NCBI GenBank assembly: GCA_947505995.1 | Contig: CANNNB010000089.1 | Coordinates: 1 to 8,723, forward strand | DNA length: 8,723 nucleotides | From: Comamonadaceae bacterium | GTDB lineage: Bacteria > Pseudomonadota > Gammaproteobacteria > Burkholderiales > Burkholderiaceae | Reading direction: 5' to 3' | In this document: positions 1 to 8,140 of the stretch, in pieces | Layout: each line of letters begins with the position of its first letter | Position numbering within the stretch: position 1 is the stretch's first letter | Notes under the pieces: model-generated | Databases searched by the model: none | The model's input: only the letters and a program-made list of their open reading frames with translations | What the model was told of the DNA's origin: nothing | Position numbers and translations under genes: made by a program

Positions 1-362
1 CGGTCAAAACCCGCGAGCCGGGCAAGGACCCTGCAACGCGGACATTTCAGGCTCTTCGGATTTTCATCAACGCCGAGCTTGAGGAGCTTGAACAAGCGCT
101 AGAGGCCAGCTTGAAAGTGCTGCAGCCCGGAGGCCGTTTGGTGGTGATCAGTTTTCATTCTTTGGAAGATCGCATCGTGAAGCAATTCATTGCGAAGCAT
201 TCCAAAGAGGCCTATGACCGGCGCGCACCTTTTGCTGTGCCGCAGCCTATGAAGTTGAAAGCGCTGGATCGAATTCGACCCAGTGACGCTGAAGTGGCAA
301 CCAATCCACGGTCTCGCAGCGCCATCATGCGTGTGGCTGAAAGAACGGCGGTGCTCGCATGA
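1..362 (+). CDS. rsmH: RsmH (MraW), 16S rRNA m4C1402 methyltransferase, C-terminal part
   Basis: S-adenosylmethionine-dependent methyltransferase that N4-methylates C1402 of 16S rRNA in the cytoplasm; it is the usual gene just upstream of ftsL in dcw clusters. Only the last 119 codons are present: the reading frame is open from base 3 and the true start lies outside the window. Visible family signatures, numbered from the first whole codon, are [15 protein letters not shown] (9-23), [15 protein letters not shown] (43-57) and [10 protein letters not shown] (101-110) near the C terminus, all closely matching the E. coli protein as I recall it. The TTG at 111 is an internal leucine codon, not a start. 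The TGA stop at 360-362 overlaps the ATG of ftsL in an ATGA. Identification is firm; the catalytic N-terminal half cannot be assessed here. Confidence 0.96.
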   Translation, partial: VKTREPGKDPATRTFQALRIFINAELEELEQALEASLKVLQPGGRLVVISFHSLEDRIVKQFIAKHSKEAYDRRAPFAVPQPMKLKALDRIRPSDAEVATNPRSRSAIMRVAERTAVLA

Positions 363-691
363 CCCGCATGAATTTGTTCTTGGTCATCGCCATCATTTTG
401 TCGGCTATGTTTTTGGTGCACAGTCATTACGAAGCACGCCGCTCGTTCATGATTTTGGAAGCCGCCATGAAAGAGGCCACGCGTCTTGAGTTAGAGCACG
501 AGCGTTTGCAGGTCGAGCGCCGTTCGCAAGCATCGCCGCTGCGCATTGAACAAATTGCCAAACAGCAATTGCAAATGCGTTTGGTCACACCGGGCATTAC
601 CCAGTATGTGAAGCAGCCTACTGATTTGCAAGCTAGCTCACAAAAAGTGGCTGCTCAAAAACCCGAAAAACCGACCGAGGCGAAGCCATGA
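359..691 (+). CDS. ftsL: FtsL, bitopic cell division protein
   Basis: Small inner-membrane protein that forms the FtsQLB complex and helps activate FtsWI septal synthesis. The 110 residues show a very short cytoplasmic N terminus (about 4 residues), one hydrophobic membrane segment (about 5-21), then a periplasmic helix rich in Glu, Arg, Leu and Gln (about 23-75) that fits the FtsL coiled coil. The segment around 58-85 ([16 protein letters not shown] onward) resembles the conserved C-terminal part of the family. The tail from about 86 is low in complexity and rich in Lys, Pro, Ala and Gln. E. coli FtsL is 121 residues with a longer cytoplasmic N terminus. The start at 359 overlaps the rsmH stop, and the stop overlaps the ftsI start. 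An in-frame ATG at 368 (codon 4) is a possible alternative start. FtsL is weakly conserved in sequence, so the call rests on topology, size and position between rsmH and ftsI. Confidence 0.92.
   Translation: MTRMNLFLVIAIILSAMFLVHSHYEARRSFMILEAAMKEATRLELEHERLQVERRSQASPLRIEQIAKQQLQMRLVTPGITQYVKQPTDLQASSQKVAAQKPEKPTEAKP
677..680 (+). promoter_or_regulatory. Shine-Dalgarno site of ftsI
   Basis: GAGG lies 7 bases before the ATG at 688, inside the end of ftsL. It supports that start, which also overlaps the ftsL stop as ATGA. Confidence 0.6.
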
Positions 692-2421
692 GTCGCAGCG
701 TTCAGCTTTCATCTAGCCCTTTGTTGGCCAGCAAAACGCCAGTTTGGCGCAGCAAACTCATTGTGGCGGCCATGGCCTTGGCCTTTGTGGGCTTGGCCGT
801 TCGCGCAGCCTATGTTCAAGTGTTTGAAAACGCTTTTTACAAACGTCAAGGTGAAGTCCGCTTTGCCAGAACCTTGACATTGCCTGCCAACCGCGGACGC
901 ATTTTGGACCGCAATGGTTTGATTTTGGCTTCCAGTGTGCCTGCGCCAAGCGTGTGGGCCAACCCGGAAGAACTTGATCGCTCACCTGAGGGTTTGCGCC
1001 AGTTGGGCCAATTGCTAGAAATGTCGCCTTCTGAATTGGCTAAAAAATTAGAAAACGAAGACAAAACTTTTGTATGGCTGCGCCGACAAATGGACGAGCC
1101 AGTGGTAAAGCAAGTTTTGGCCTTGAACATCAAGGGCATCTACACCATCAAAGAATACAAACGTTTGTACCCCGAGGGCGAGTCAGCTGCGCACATCGTG
1201 GGCTTCACCAACGTGGAGGACAAAGGACAAGAGGGCATTGAGTTGGTTTTCCAAAATCAACTGTCTGGCAAACCGGGTGCACGTCGAGTCATCAAAGATC
1301 GGCTTGGCCGCGTGGTTGAAGATGTGGGTCAAATGACACCGCCAGTTGATGGCGAAGATTTGCAATTGAGCATTGACAGCAAGGTTCAATTTTTTGCTTA
1401 TCAAAAATTGCGCGAAGCGGTCCTTCAAAACAAAGCCAAGGCAGGCAGCGTGGTGGTCCTTGATGCGCAATCGGGTGAAGTGTTGGCATTGGCCAATTAC
1501 CCAAGTTATTCACCCGACAAGCGTGTAAATTTAAGTGGCGAACAATTGCGCAATCGAGCGCTCACCGACAGTTTTGAGCCAGGCTCCACCATGAAACCTT
1601 TTGCCATTGCGTTGGCAATGGAAAAGGGCATCATCAAGCCAGAAACCATCATTCAAACTGCGCCTGGCAGCATCAACATCACCGGTTCTACCATCACTGA
1701 TTCGCACCCCTATGGCGCTCTCACTGTCAATGAAGTGATACAAAAATCAAGCAACGTGGGAACAGTGAAAATTGCCATGCAAATGCAGCCACGGGAAATG
1801 TGGGAGATGTTCACCGCAGTTGGTTTGGGACAAAAACCGCAGCTGCCATTTCCAGGCGTTGTGAGTGGTCGTTTGCGTGCTGCAAAAACCTGGCGACCTG
1901 TAGAGCAAGCCACCATGAGTTATGGCTACGGCGTTTCGACCAGCTTGTTTCAAATGGCGCGGGCGTACACCATCTTTGCCAGTGATGGCAAATCTTTGCC
2001 CGTCACTTTGATTAAGAACGGGCAAATTCCCGCTGGAGTTCCTGTGATCAGTCCTGAAAATGCCAAGGCGATGCGGCACATGCTGAACTTGGCAGCAGGC
2101 CCAGGCGGCACGGCGCCCAAGGCGCAAGCCATTGGCTATTCTGTCGGTGGCAAAACTGGAACCGCACACAAGCAAGAAGGCAAAGGCTACGCTGGCAAAA
2201 AGTACCGAGGTGTGTTTGTTGGCATGGCGCCCATTGAGAATCCTCGCATCGTGGTGGCGGTCATGATTGATGAGCCTAGCAACGGTGCTTACTTTGGCGG
2301 CGATGTGGCCGCCCCCGTGTTCAGTCAAACCGTGCAGCAAAGCCTGCGCTTGTTGGGTGTCCAACCCGATATGAGTGTCAAGCCTCAAATTGTGGCCAAT
2401 GCTGTGGAGGAGTCGTTCTGA
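688..2421 (+). CDS. ftsI: FtsI (PBP3), septal peptidoglycan D,D-transpeptidase
   Basis: Class B penicillin-binding protein that crosslinks septal peptidoglycan in the periplasm as the partner of FtsW, and is a target of beta-lactams. The 577 residues (E. coli 588) begin with a cytoplasmic stretch and one membrane anchor (about 23-43). The N-terminal dimerisation/pedestal region follows, with the conserved NRGRILDRNG block (68-77) and the GRVVEDVG segment (207-214). The transpeptidase domain runs from about 225 to 555 and carries all three active-site motifs: STMK at 300-303 with nucleophile Ser300, SSN at 354-356, and KTGT at 489-492. No motif is missing and no frameshift is seen, so the enzyme should be active. 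The start at 688 overlaps the ftsL stop by 4 bases, and the TGA shares one base with the murE ATG (TGATG), implying translational coupling. Identification is firm. Confidence 0.98.
   Translation: MSRSVQLSSSPLLASKTPVWRSKLIVAAMALAFVGLAVRAAYVQVFENAFYKRQGEVRFARTLTLPANRGRILDRNGLILASSVPAPSVWANPEELDRSPEGLRQLGQLLEMSPSELAKKLENEDKTFVWLRRQMDEPVVKQVLALNIKGIYTIKEYKRLYPEGESAAHIVGFTNVEDKGQEGIELVFQNQLSGKPGARRVIKDRLGRVVEDVGQMTPPVDGEDLQLSIDSKVQFFAYQKLREAVLQNKAKAGSVVVLDAQSGEVLALANYPSYSPDKRVNLSGEQLRNRALTDSFEPGSTMKPFAIALAMEKGIIKPETIIQTAPGSINITGSTITDSHPYGALTVNEVIQKSSNVGTVKIAMQMQPREMWEMFTAVGLGQKPQLPFPGVVSGRLRAAKTWRPVEQATMSYGYGVSTSLFQMARAYTIFASDGKSLPVTLIKNGQIPAGVPVISPENAKAMRHMLNLAAGPGGTAPKAQAIGYSVGGKTGTAHKQEGKGYAGKKYRGVFVGMAPIENPRIVVAVMIDEPSNGAYFGGDVAAPVFSQTVQQSLRLLGVQPDMSVKPQIVANAVEESF
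2406..2412 (+). promoter_or_regulatory. Strong Shine-Dalgarno site of murE
   Basis: GGAGGAG, lying within the last codons of ftsI, sits 8 bases before the ATG at 2421. It is the best anti-16S match among the junctions I examined and fixes the murE start. Confidence 0.7.
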
Positions 2422-4004
2422 TGCAGACTTTGCACAGCCCTTCCCAAGCCGCTGAATGGTTGCGCCAACACGTGACGGGCGAGTTGTGCACAGACAGTCG
2501 TGCCATTCAAATAGGCGATGGCTTTATTGCTTGGCCTGGCATGGCCACCGATGGTCGTGCCTATGTCGCATCTGCATTTGAGCAGGGTGCCACAGCTTGC
2601 TTGGTAGAAGCACAAGACTGTTTGCAATGGCATTCGGCCTGGCAAACAGTGGCAGACAAAGTGCCAACTCAAGTGGCTGCTTATTCAGGTTTGAAGGCAG
2701 ACACAGGCTGGATTGCAGACGCCTATTACGAGCAACCCAGTCAAGCATTGAAGGTGTTGGCTGTCACGGGCACCAATGGCAAAACCTCCACCACTTGGTG
2801 GCTGGCACAGGCACTCAATGCCATGAAGGTGGCTGTTGAGGGGGAGGCTCGTGCACCTCGTTGTGCAGTTGTAGGAACACTAGGTGTTGGGCAGCCATCC
2901 AACTTAATTTCGACGGGCATGACCACCCCAGATCCTGTTTTATTGCAAGCGCAGTTTAGAAAATTTGTATCAGCAGGCATCACACACTGTGCCATCGAAG
3001 CCAGCTCCATCGGCATTGCTGAACAGCGCTTGGCCGGCACCCGCATTCAATTGGCCTTGTTGACCAATTTCACACAAGATCATTTGGACTATCACGGCTC
3101 TATGGCTGCCTATTGGCAAGCCAAGCTAGCGCTTTTTGCTTGGCCAGAACTTGAAGTGGCCGTGATCAATGTCGATGATGCGCAAGGTGCCCAGTTGGCA
3201 GCAGATCTGTCCCAGAGAGCTTTGACAGCAGGCAGTGCTCAAGTGTTTGATCTGTGGACTTGCTCTAGTCGAGGACAGAACGCCCGATTGCAAGCACGTC
3301 ATTTGACCAGGAACTTGACTGGTTTGGCCTTCGATGTGATCGAGGGTCCTGAATGTGTTCACCTCCAAACGTCATTGATGGGGGATTACAACGTCGACAA
3401 TATGCTCGGCGTCATTGCTGCATTGCGAGCCTTGAAATACAACTTGCTTCAAATCGTTCAAATTTGTGCGCAACTCAAAGCCGTACCTGGCCGCATGGAA
3501 AAAGTCTCTGGTGTGGAAGGGCTCGAACTGCCTCTGACTGTGGTTGATTATGCGCACACACCTGATGCTGTTACGCAAACTTTGTTGGCACTGAAACCGC
3601 TGGCAGAAGCTTTGGGCTCTCAACTTTGGTGTGTCTTGGGTTGTGGTGGTGATCGAGATGCCAGCAAGCGCCCCCTGATGGCTGCTGCTGCTGAGTCTGT
3701 GGCTCACCAATTGGTCTTAACCAGCGACAACCCCCGCAGCGAATTGCCTGCCCAAATTCTGCAAGACATGCGTGAAGGTTTAAAAGCACCCGACAAAGCG
3801 CATTTGGAACTTGATCGTCGCAAAGCTATTGTTCAAACCATCATGCAGGCAGGACAGCATGATGTGATTTTAATTGCAGGCAAAGGCCATGAGGACACCC
3901 AAGAAATTGCAGGCGTGAAGTACCCCTTCGATGATCGCTTGCACGCGCATGACGCACTGGTCAAGCGCGCAAATGGTTTAAAGCAGGTGGGGGCTCAGTC
4001 ATGA
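2421..4004 (+). CDS. murE: MurE, UDP-MurNAc-L-Ala-D-Glu:meso-diaminopimelate ligase
   Basis: Cytoplasmic ATP-dependent ligase adding the third stem-peptide residue. Three Mur domains are visible. The N-terminal UDP-binding domain carries DSR (25-27). The central ATPase has P-loop TGTNGKTS (116-123), a TTPDP motif (168-172), and TQDHLDYHGSMAAYWQAK (218-235), whose Lys235 aligns with the carbamylated lysine of the family. The C-terminal domain has PGRMEKV (356-362), VDYAHTPDA (375-383) and DNPR (436-439). DNPR is the known signature for meso-diaminopimelate rather than L-lysine, so a meso-DAP cell wall is predicted. The GKGHE motif is at 488-492. Length is 527 against 495 in E. coli, with some of the excess in the segment after the P-loop (about 135-150). 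It starts within the ftsI stop and ends overlapping murF by ATGA. All key motifs are present. Confidence 0.97.
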   Translation: MQTLHSPSQAAEWLRQHVTGELCTDSRAIQIGDGFIAWPGMATDGRAYVASAFEQGATACLVEAQDCLQWHSAWQTVADKVPTQVAAYSGLKADTGWIADAYYEQPSQALKVLAVTGTNGKTSTTWWLAQALNAMKVAVEGEARAPRCAVVGTLGVGQPSNLISTGMTTPDPVLLQAQFRKFVSAGITHCAIEASSIGIAEQRLAGTRIQLALLTNFTQDHLDYHGSMAAYWQAKLALFAWPELEVAVINVDDAQGAQLAADLSQRALTAGSAQVFDLWTCSSRGQNARLQARHLTRNLTGLAFDVIEGPECVHLQTSLMGDYNVDNMLGVIAALRALKYNLLQIVQICAQLKAVPGRMEKVSGVEGLELPLTVVDYAHTPDAVTQTLLALKPLAEALGSQLWCVLGCGGDRDASKRPLMAAAAESVAHQLVLTSDNPRSELPAQILQDMREGLKAPDKAHLELDRRKAIVQTIMQAGQHDVILIAGKGHEDTQEIAGVKYPFDDRLHAHDALVKRANGLKQVGAQS

Positions 4005-5455
4005 ACATGACCTTGACTCAGCTTCAAACTTGGTTGCCTCAAGCCGTGGCCGTTGCGGGTACTTTGGACGCTGCTCTTATGACTCACAGCTTGATCAAAG
4101 CTGTGCGCACCGACAGCCGCAGTGTGATCGCAGGCGATTTGTTTGTCGCACTCAAGGGTGATCAATTTGATGGCACAGCTTTCTTGGCCCAAGCTCAACG
4201 GCAAGGCGCAGTAGCCGTTTTGTTTGAAGCGCAAGACGCTCTAAAGGGTGAGCATCTTCAGTACCTGAATGAGGTTTCAGTGCCTGCATTCTGCGTGCCC
4301 AATGCGCGTGCCGCTTTGGGGCAATTGGCTGCCCAATGGCGTCGTCAATTTAGCTTGGATCTCATTGGGGTGACCGGCAGCAATGGCAAAACCACCGTGA
4401 CTCAAATGATTGCCTCGGTTTTGCGCGCCGATGCTTCTTGCCCTTCATTGTCGACACAAGGCAACTTGAACAACGAAATTGGCGTGCCCCTCACTTTGTT
4501 CAATCTGCGCCCAGAGCATGGCCGTGCCGTGGTGGAGTTGGGCATGAACCATCCCGGTGAAATTGAGGTGCTGACCCGGTATGCCCAGCCCACCATTGGT
4601 TTGGTGAACAACGCACAACGTGAGCATCAAGAGTTCATGGCTACCGTGGAAGCGGTAGCCATTGAAAACGCGGAAGTGATTCGGAACTTGCCTGCCCAAG
4701 GAGTGGCTGTTTTTCCGGCACAAGATACTTTTACCGATCTTTGGAAAAAATTGGCAGGCGATCGTCAAGTCTTGACATTTGGCTTCACGCAAGGCGATGT
4801 TCAAGCGCATGACATTGCTTGGGTCAATGGCGCATGGTCGTTTGAATTGACAAGCGCCCATGCTGCAAGCGCCTGTCGCTTGAACATTGCGGGTCGGCAC
4901 AATATTTTGAATGCCTTGGCGGCTGCGGCCTGTGCATTGGCAGCAGGCATGAGCCTTTCAGCCATTGTCAAAGGACTTGAAAGTTTCGAGCCTGTCAAAG
5001 GACGCTCCAAATCTTCTGAGTGGCAATTTGATGGTCATGCGTTTACCTTGGTTGACGACACCTACAACGCCAACCCCGACTCTGTTCGGGCGGCCATTGA
5101 GGTGTTGGCTGAACTGCCTGCGCCGCGTTTATTGGTTCTGGGCGACATGGGTGAAGTGGGTCAGCAAGGCCCTCAATTTCATGAAGAAGTGGGCGCCTAC
5201 GCCAAAGCGTCGGGCGTTCAAGCCTTGTTCACTTTGGGTGATCTTTGCACCCACAGCAGCCAAGCCTTTGAGGGCGCCCAACACTTTTCAGACATGGGCA
5301 GTTTGCAACAAGCCGTGCTCTTGCAAATTTCGACCTTCAACAGTGTGCTGGTCAAGGGATCGCGGTTTATGAAAATGGAACGAGTCGTGGATGCTTTGCG
5401 CAACAGGCTTGAGCAAGCTCAGGTCTTAGAAAGAGAGTCCATCCATGCTGCTTAA
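4001..5455 (+). CDS. murF: MurF, UDP-MurNAc-tripeptide:D-alanyl-D-alanine ligase
   Basis: Cytoplasmic ligase adding D-Ala-D-Ala to complete the UDP-MurNAc pentapeptide. The N-terminal domain has TDSR (37-40) and [14 protein letters not shown]. The central ATPase carries P-loop TGSNGKTT (125-132), [11 protein letters not shown] (156-166) and [10 protein letters not shown] (179-188). The C-terminal domain shows GRHN (298-301), [10 protein letters not shown] (352-361), LGDMGEVG (370-377) and [10 protein letters not shown] (451-460), all typical of MurF. At 484 residues it is somewhat longer than E. coli MurF (452). One oddity: in a gapless comparison from His209, the position of the E. coli carbamylated lysine is Asn223 (see findings). 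The ATG at 4001 overlaps the murE stop and has an AGGTGG-like site about 10 bases upstream (3985-3990). An in-frame ATG at 4007 is a possible alternative start. Confidence 0.97.
   Translation: MNMTLTQLQTWLPQAVAVAGTLDAALMTHSLIKAVRTDSRSVIAGDLFVALKGDQFDGTAFLAQAQRQGAVAVLFEAQDALKGEHLQYLNEVSVPAFCVPNARAALGQLAAQWRRQFSLDLIGVTGSNGKTTVTQMIASVLRADASCPSLSTQGNLNNEIGVPLTLFNLRPEHGRAVVELGMNHPGEIEVLTRYAQPTIGLVNNAQREHQEFMATVEAVAIENAEVIRNLPAQGVAVFPAQDTFTDLWKKLAGDRQVLTFGFTQGDVQAHDIAWVNGAWSFELTSAHAASACRLNIAGRHNILNALAAAACALAAGMSLSAIVKGLESFEPVKGRSKSSEWQFDGHAFTLVDDTYNANPDSVRAAIEVLAELPAPRLLVLGDMGEVGQQGPQFHEEVGAYAKASGVQALFTLGDLCTHSSQAFEGAQHFSDMGSLQQAVLLQISTFNSVLVKGSRFMKMERVVDALRNRLEQAQVLERESIHAA
5430..5437 (+). promoter_or_regulatory. 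Shine-Dalgarno-like site of mraY
   Basis: AAAGAGAG ends 7 bases before the ATG at 5445 and lies inside murF. It supports the start that overlaps the murF end by 11 bases. Confidence 0.5.
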
Positions 5456-6623
5456 TTTAGCGCAATGGTTACAAAGCTTGTCCCCGGAATGGGGTTTCTT
5501 GCGTGTCTTCCAATACATTACTTTCCGCGCAGTGATGGCGGCCATGACTTCATTGCTGATTGGCCTTCTGGCAGGACCCGCAGTCATCCGTCATCTGACG
5601 GCGCTCAAAATTGGCCAACCCATTCGGGGCTATGGCATGGAGACGCACATGGCTAAAAGCGGCACACCCACCATGGGTGGTGTGCTGATCTTGTTGTCCA
5701 TTGCCATCAGCACCCTGCTGTGGTTTGACTTGTCCAATCGCTTTGTGTGGATTGTGCTCATTGTGACCTTGGGATTTGGCGCGATTGGCTGGGTTGATGA
5801 CTGGCGCAAGGTGGTCAACAAAGACCCCGAGGGCATGCGTTCTCGCGAAAAATATTTTTGGCAATCGGTCATTGGCTTGTTGGCGGCGCTTTATTTGGTT
5901 TTCAGTATTTCTGAAAGCTCCAACCTGCGTGTGTTTGATTTGTTTGTCAGCTGGGTCATTTCTGGTTTCGATGTGGACTTGCCACCTAAAGCAGGCTTGA
6001 TGGTGCCATTTTTCAAAGAAGTGAGTTACCCCTTAGGCGTTTTTGGGTTCATGGTTCTGACTTACTTGGTCATTGTGGGCTCAAGCAATGCTGTCAACTT
6101 GACCGATGGACTCGATGGTTTGGCCATCATGCCTGTGGTGATGGTGGGCTCGGCACTGGGTGTGTTTGCGTATGTGACGGGCAGCTCGGTCTACGCCAAA
6201 TATTTGTTCCTGCCCTACATTCCCGGCACGGGTGAGTTGATGATCTTTTGCGCTGCCATGGCTGGCGCAGGTTTGGCATTTCTGTGGTTCAACACACACC
6301 CTGCGCAAGTCTTCATGGGAGATGTGGGTGCGCTGGCCTTGGGCGCTGCACTGGGAACCATTGCTGTGATTGTTCGACAAGAAATTGTGCTGGCCATCAT
6401 GGGCGGAATTTTTGTGGCTGAAGCCTTGTCAGTGATGGCGCAAGTTTCGTATTTCAAATATTCCAAAAAGAAATATGGCGAAGGTCGGCGAATTTTGAAG
6501 ATGGCCCCTTTGCACCATCATTTTGAAAAGAGTGGCTGGAAAGAAACCCAAGTGGTTGTGCGTTTTTGGATTATCACCATGCTGCTTTGCTTGGTGGGCC
6601 TGTCGACTTTGAAGCTGCGTTAA
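5445..6623 (+). CDS. mraY: MraY, phospho-MurNAc-pentapeptide transferase (lipid I synthase)
   Basis: Polytopic inner-membrane enzyme that transfers phospho-MurNAc-pentapeptide from UDP to undecaprenyl phosphate, making lipid I. The 392 residues contain about ten hydrophobic segments, and the catalytic signatures face the cytoplasm: KSGTPTMGG (71-79), GWVDDWRK (115-122) with the acidic pair Asp118-Asp119, NLTDGLDGL (218-226), FMGDVGAL (290-297) with Asp293, and the MAPLHHHFE histidine motif (353-361). Asp118, Asp119 and Asp293 match the three essential aspartates described for the family. The protein is longer than E. coli MraY (360), mainly through extra sequence at about 155-197 between membrane segments. 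It overlaps murF by 11 bases out of frame and ends 2 bases before murD, so it is translated as part of the same message. Identification is firm. Confidence 0.98.
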   Translation: MLLNLAQWLQSLSPEWGFLRVFQYITFRAVMAAMTSLLIGLLAGPAVIRHLTALKIGQPIRGYGMETHMAKSGTPTMGGVLILLSIAISTLLWFDLSNRFVWIVLIVTLGFGAIGWVDDWRKVVNKDPEGMRSREKYFWQSVIGLLAALYLVFSISESSNLRVFDLFVSWVISGFDVDLPPKAGLMVPFFKEVSYPLGVFGFMVLTYLVIVGSSNAVNLTDGLDGLAIMPVVMVGSALGVFAYVTGSSVYAKYLFLPYIPGTGELMIFCAAMAGAGLAFLWFNTHPAQVFMGDVGALALGAALGTIAVIVRQEIVLAIMGGIFVAEALSVMAQVSYFKYSKKKYGEGRRILKMAPLHHHFEKSGWKETQVVVRFWIITMLLCLVGLSTLKLR

Positions 6624-6625
6624 AC

Positions 6626-8140
6626 ATGAAATACCTTCAAGGCCAAAACATCTTGATTCTGGGGCTGGGAAGCTCTGGGCTGGCCATGGCACGTTGGTGT
6701 GCAGAGATGGGTGCGGCTGTGACGGTGGCAGATACACGCGAAGCGCCCCCCAATTTGCTTGTTTTAAACAGTGAGTTGCCCGAAGTTGAATTCAAGTCAG
6801 GCCCCTTTGAGGCCAATTTGATTGAAGGCACGGCAGTCCGTGCTGTCTTTGCCAGTCCAGGACTTGCGCCCGTCGAAACGGCAACTGTCTTTGAGGCTGC
6901 TAAAGCCATTGGGCTTTGGATTGGCGGCGAGTTAAGTTTGTTTGTGCAGGCCTTGCAAAATCTAAAGGCCACACAAGACTATGCACCTCAGGTCTTGGCC
7001 ATCACAGGGACCAACGGTAAAACGACTGTGACGGCACTCACAGGTCGTTTGCTTGAACGGGCTGGCAAAACCGTTAAGGTGGCAGGCAACATTGGCCCCA
7101 CTTTGCTAGACAGCTTGCGTTTGTCACTGGCAACAGAGCTCCCAGAGGTTTGGGTCTTGGAGTTGTCCAGTTTTCAACTCGACAACGCTGGCCCCTTTGA
7201 ACCCAGTGCCGCCACAGTCTTGAACATCACACAAGACCATTTAGATTGGCATGGCAGCATGGCGGCCTACGCCGCCGCCAAAGAAAAAATATTTGGCGTC
7301 CACACCTTGATGATTTTGAACCGCGATGATGCTCGTGTGATGGCCATGTTGCCAGAGCCTGTTCGCGCTAAATTGCAAAAACCTGTAGTTCGAGCGCATG
7401 TCACCTATGGTGCTGAAATGCCTCAACGCCCTGGTGACTTTGGCCTGGAAACTGTCAACGGCATGACTTGGTTGGTGCGCGCCCTTGAGTCAGATGAAAC
7501 ACGTCGCTTGCGCAAAGGCGAAGTTGAGGAAATTCACATTCAACGTTTGATGCCAGCCGATGCGCTGCGCATTCGGGGTCGCCACAACGCAGTGAATGCA
7601 TTGGCTTCATTGGCCTTGGCCACCAGCACGGGTGCCAGCTTGGCATCGATGTTGTTTGGTTTGCGCGAATACAAAGGCGAACCACACCGAGTGGAGCCTG
7701 TGGCCATTGTGAATGAAGTTGAATATTTTGATGACAGCAAAGGCACCAACGTAGGCGCAACTGTGGCTGCCTTGGTGGGCTTAGGCACCGAGCGTCGTGT
7801 GGTGGTTATTTTGGGTGGTGATGGCAAAGGTCAAGACTTTTCACCTTTGGCAGAACCCGTGGCAAGGTACACGCGCGCAGTGGTGTTAATCGGTCGAGAT
7901 GCACCGCTCATTCGCGAAGAAATTAAAGCGTGTGGCGTTCCATTGATAGATGCCAACAGCATGCTGGAAGCTGTGAATGCTGCCAAGGACATTGCGCAAA
8001 CAGGCGATGCCGTTTTGTTGTCGCCAGCATGTGCCAGCTTTGACATGTTCCGCGACTATCCGCACCGTGCGCAGGTTTTCTGTCAAGCGGTGGCTGATAT
8101 TGCAGATGCGCTTGGCCAGCCCATGGAGAACGCGCTATGA
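6626..8140 (+). CDS. murD: MurD, UDP-MurNAc-L-alanine:D-glutamate ligase
   Basis: Cytoplasmic ligase adding D-glutamate, the second stem-peptide residue. I chose the ATG at 6626 (504 residues): its product begins with [18 protein letters not shown], where the conserved nucleotide-fold strand starts. The frame is open further upstream to an ATG at 6566, but that would add 20 residues encoded wholly within mraY. Motifs: GLGSSG (13-18), P-loop TGTNGKTT (127-134), GNIG (154-157), LSSFQL (180-185), TQDHLDWHG (202-210) with the presumed carbamylated Lys219, [10 protein letters not shown] (318-327), DDSKGTN (369-375, Lys372 and Thr374) and [10 protein letters not shown] (466-475), the last two matching D-Glu-contacting residues in E. 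coli. It is longer than E. coli MurD (438), with an insert at about 289-313. No good Shine-Dalgarno precedes 6626; a weak GAAG lies 11 bases upstream, so translation probably depends on coupling to mraY, 2 bases away. Confidence 0.96.
   Translation: MKYLQGQNILILGLGSSGLAMARWCAEMGAAVTVADTREAPPNLLVLNSELPEVEFKSGPFEANLIEGTAVRAVFASPGLAPVETATVFEAAKAIGLWIGGELSLFVQALQNLKATQDYAPQVLAITGTNGKTTVTALTGRLLERAGKTVKVAGNIGPTLLDSLRLSLATELPEVWVLELSSFQLDNAGPFEPSAATVLNITQDHLDWHGSMAAYAAAKEKIFGVHTLMILNRDDARVMAMLPEPVRAKLQKPVVRAHVTYGAEMPQRPGDFGLETVNGMTWLVRALESDETRRLRKGEVEEIHIQRLMPADALRIRGRHNAVNALASLALATSTGASLASMLFGLREYKGEPHRVEPVAIVNEVEYFDDSKGTNVGATVAALVGLGTERRVVVILGGDGKGQDFSPLAEPVARYTRAVVLIGRDAPLIREEIKACGVPLIDANSMLEAVNAAKDIAQTGDAVLLSPACASFDMFRDYPHRAQVFCQAVADIADALGQPMENAL
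8125..8128 (+). promoter_or_regulatory. Shine-Dalgarno site of ftsW
   Basis: GGAG (followed by AA) lies 8 bases before the ATG at 8137, inside the end of murD. It favours 8137 over the in-frame ATGs at 8146 and 8158. Confidence 0.55.

Noticed and set aside
111..362. A short separate gene starting at the TTG at 111
   Set aside because: The frame is open upstream to base 3 and encodes conserved RsmH sequence there, so this is just the tail of rsmH.
1747..2388. Long minus-strand open frame (213 codons) opposite ftsI
   Set aside because: It lies wholly antisense to the transpeptidase domain, its product shows no recognisable motif, and its composition is that of reversed coding sequence (many His, Arg, Cys). 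It is a shadow frame.
4445..4900. Minus-strand open frame (151 codons) opposite murF
   Set aside because: Antisense to conserved MurF sequence, with no recognisable domain; a shadow frame.
4965..5372. Plus-strand open frame (135 codons) in another phase of murF
   Set aside because: It overlaps the strongly conserved MurF C-terminal domain. The product is rich in Trp, Pro, Lys and Cys with no family resemblance, as expected out of frame.
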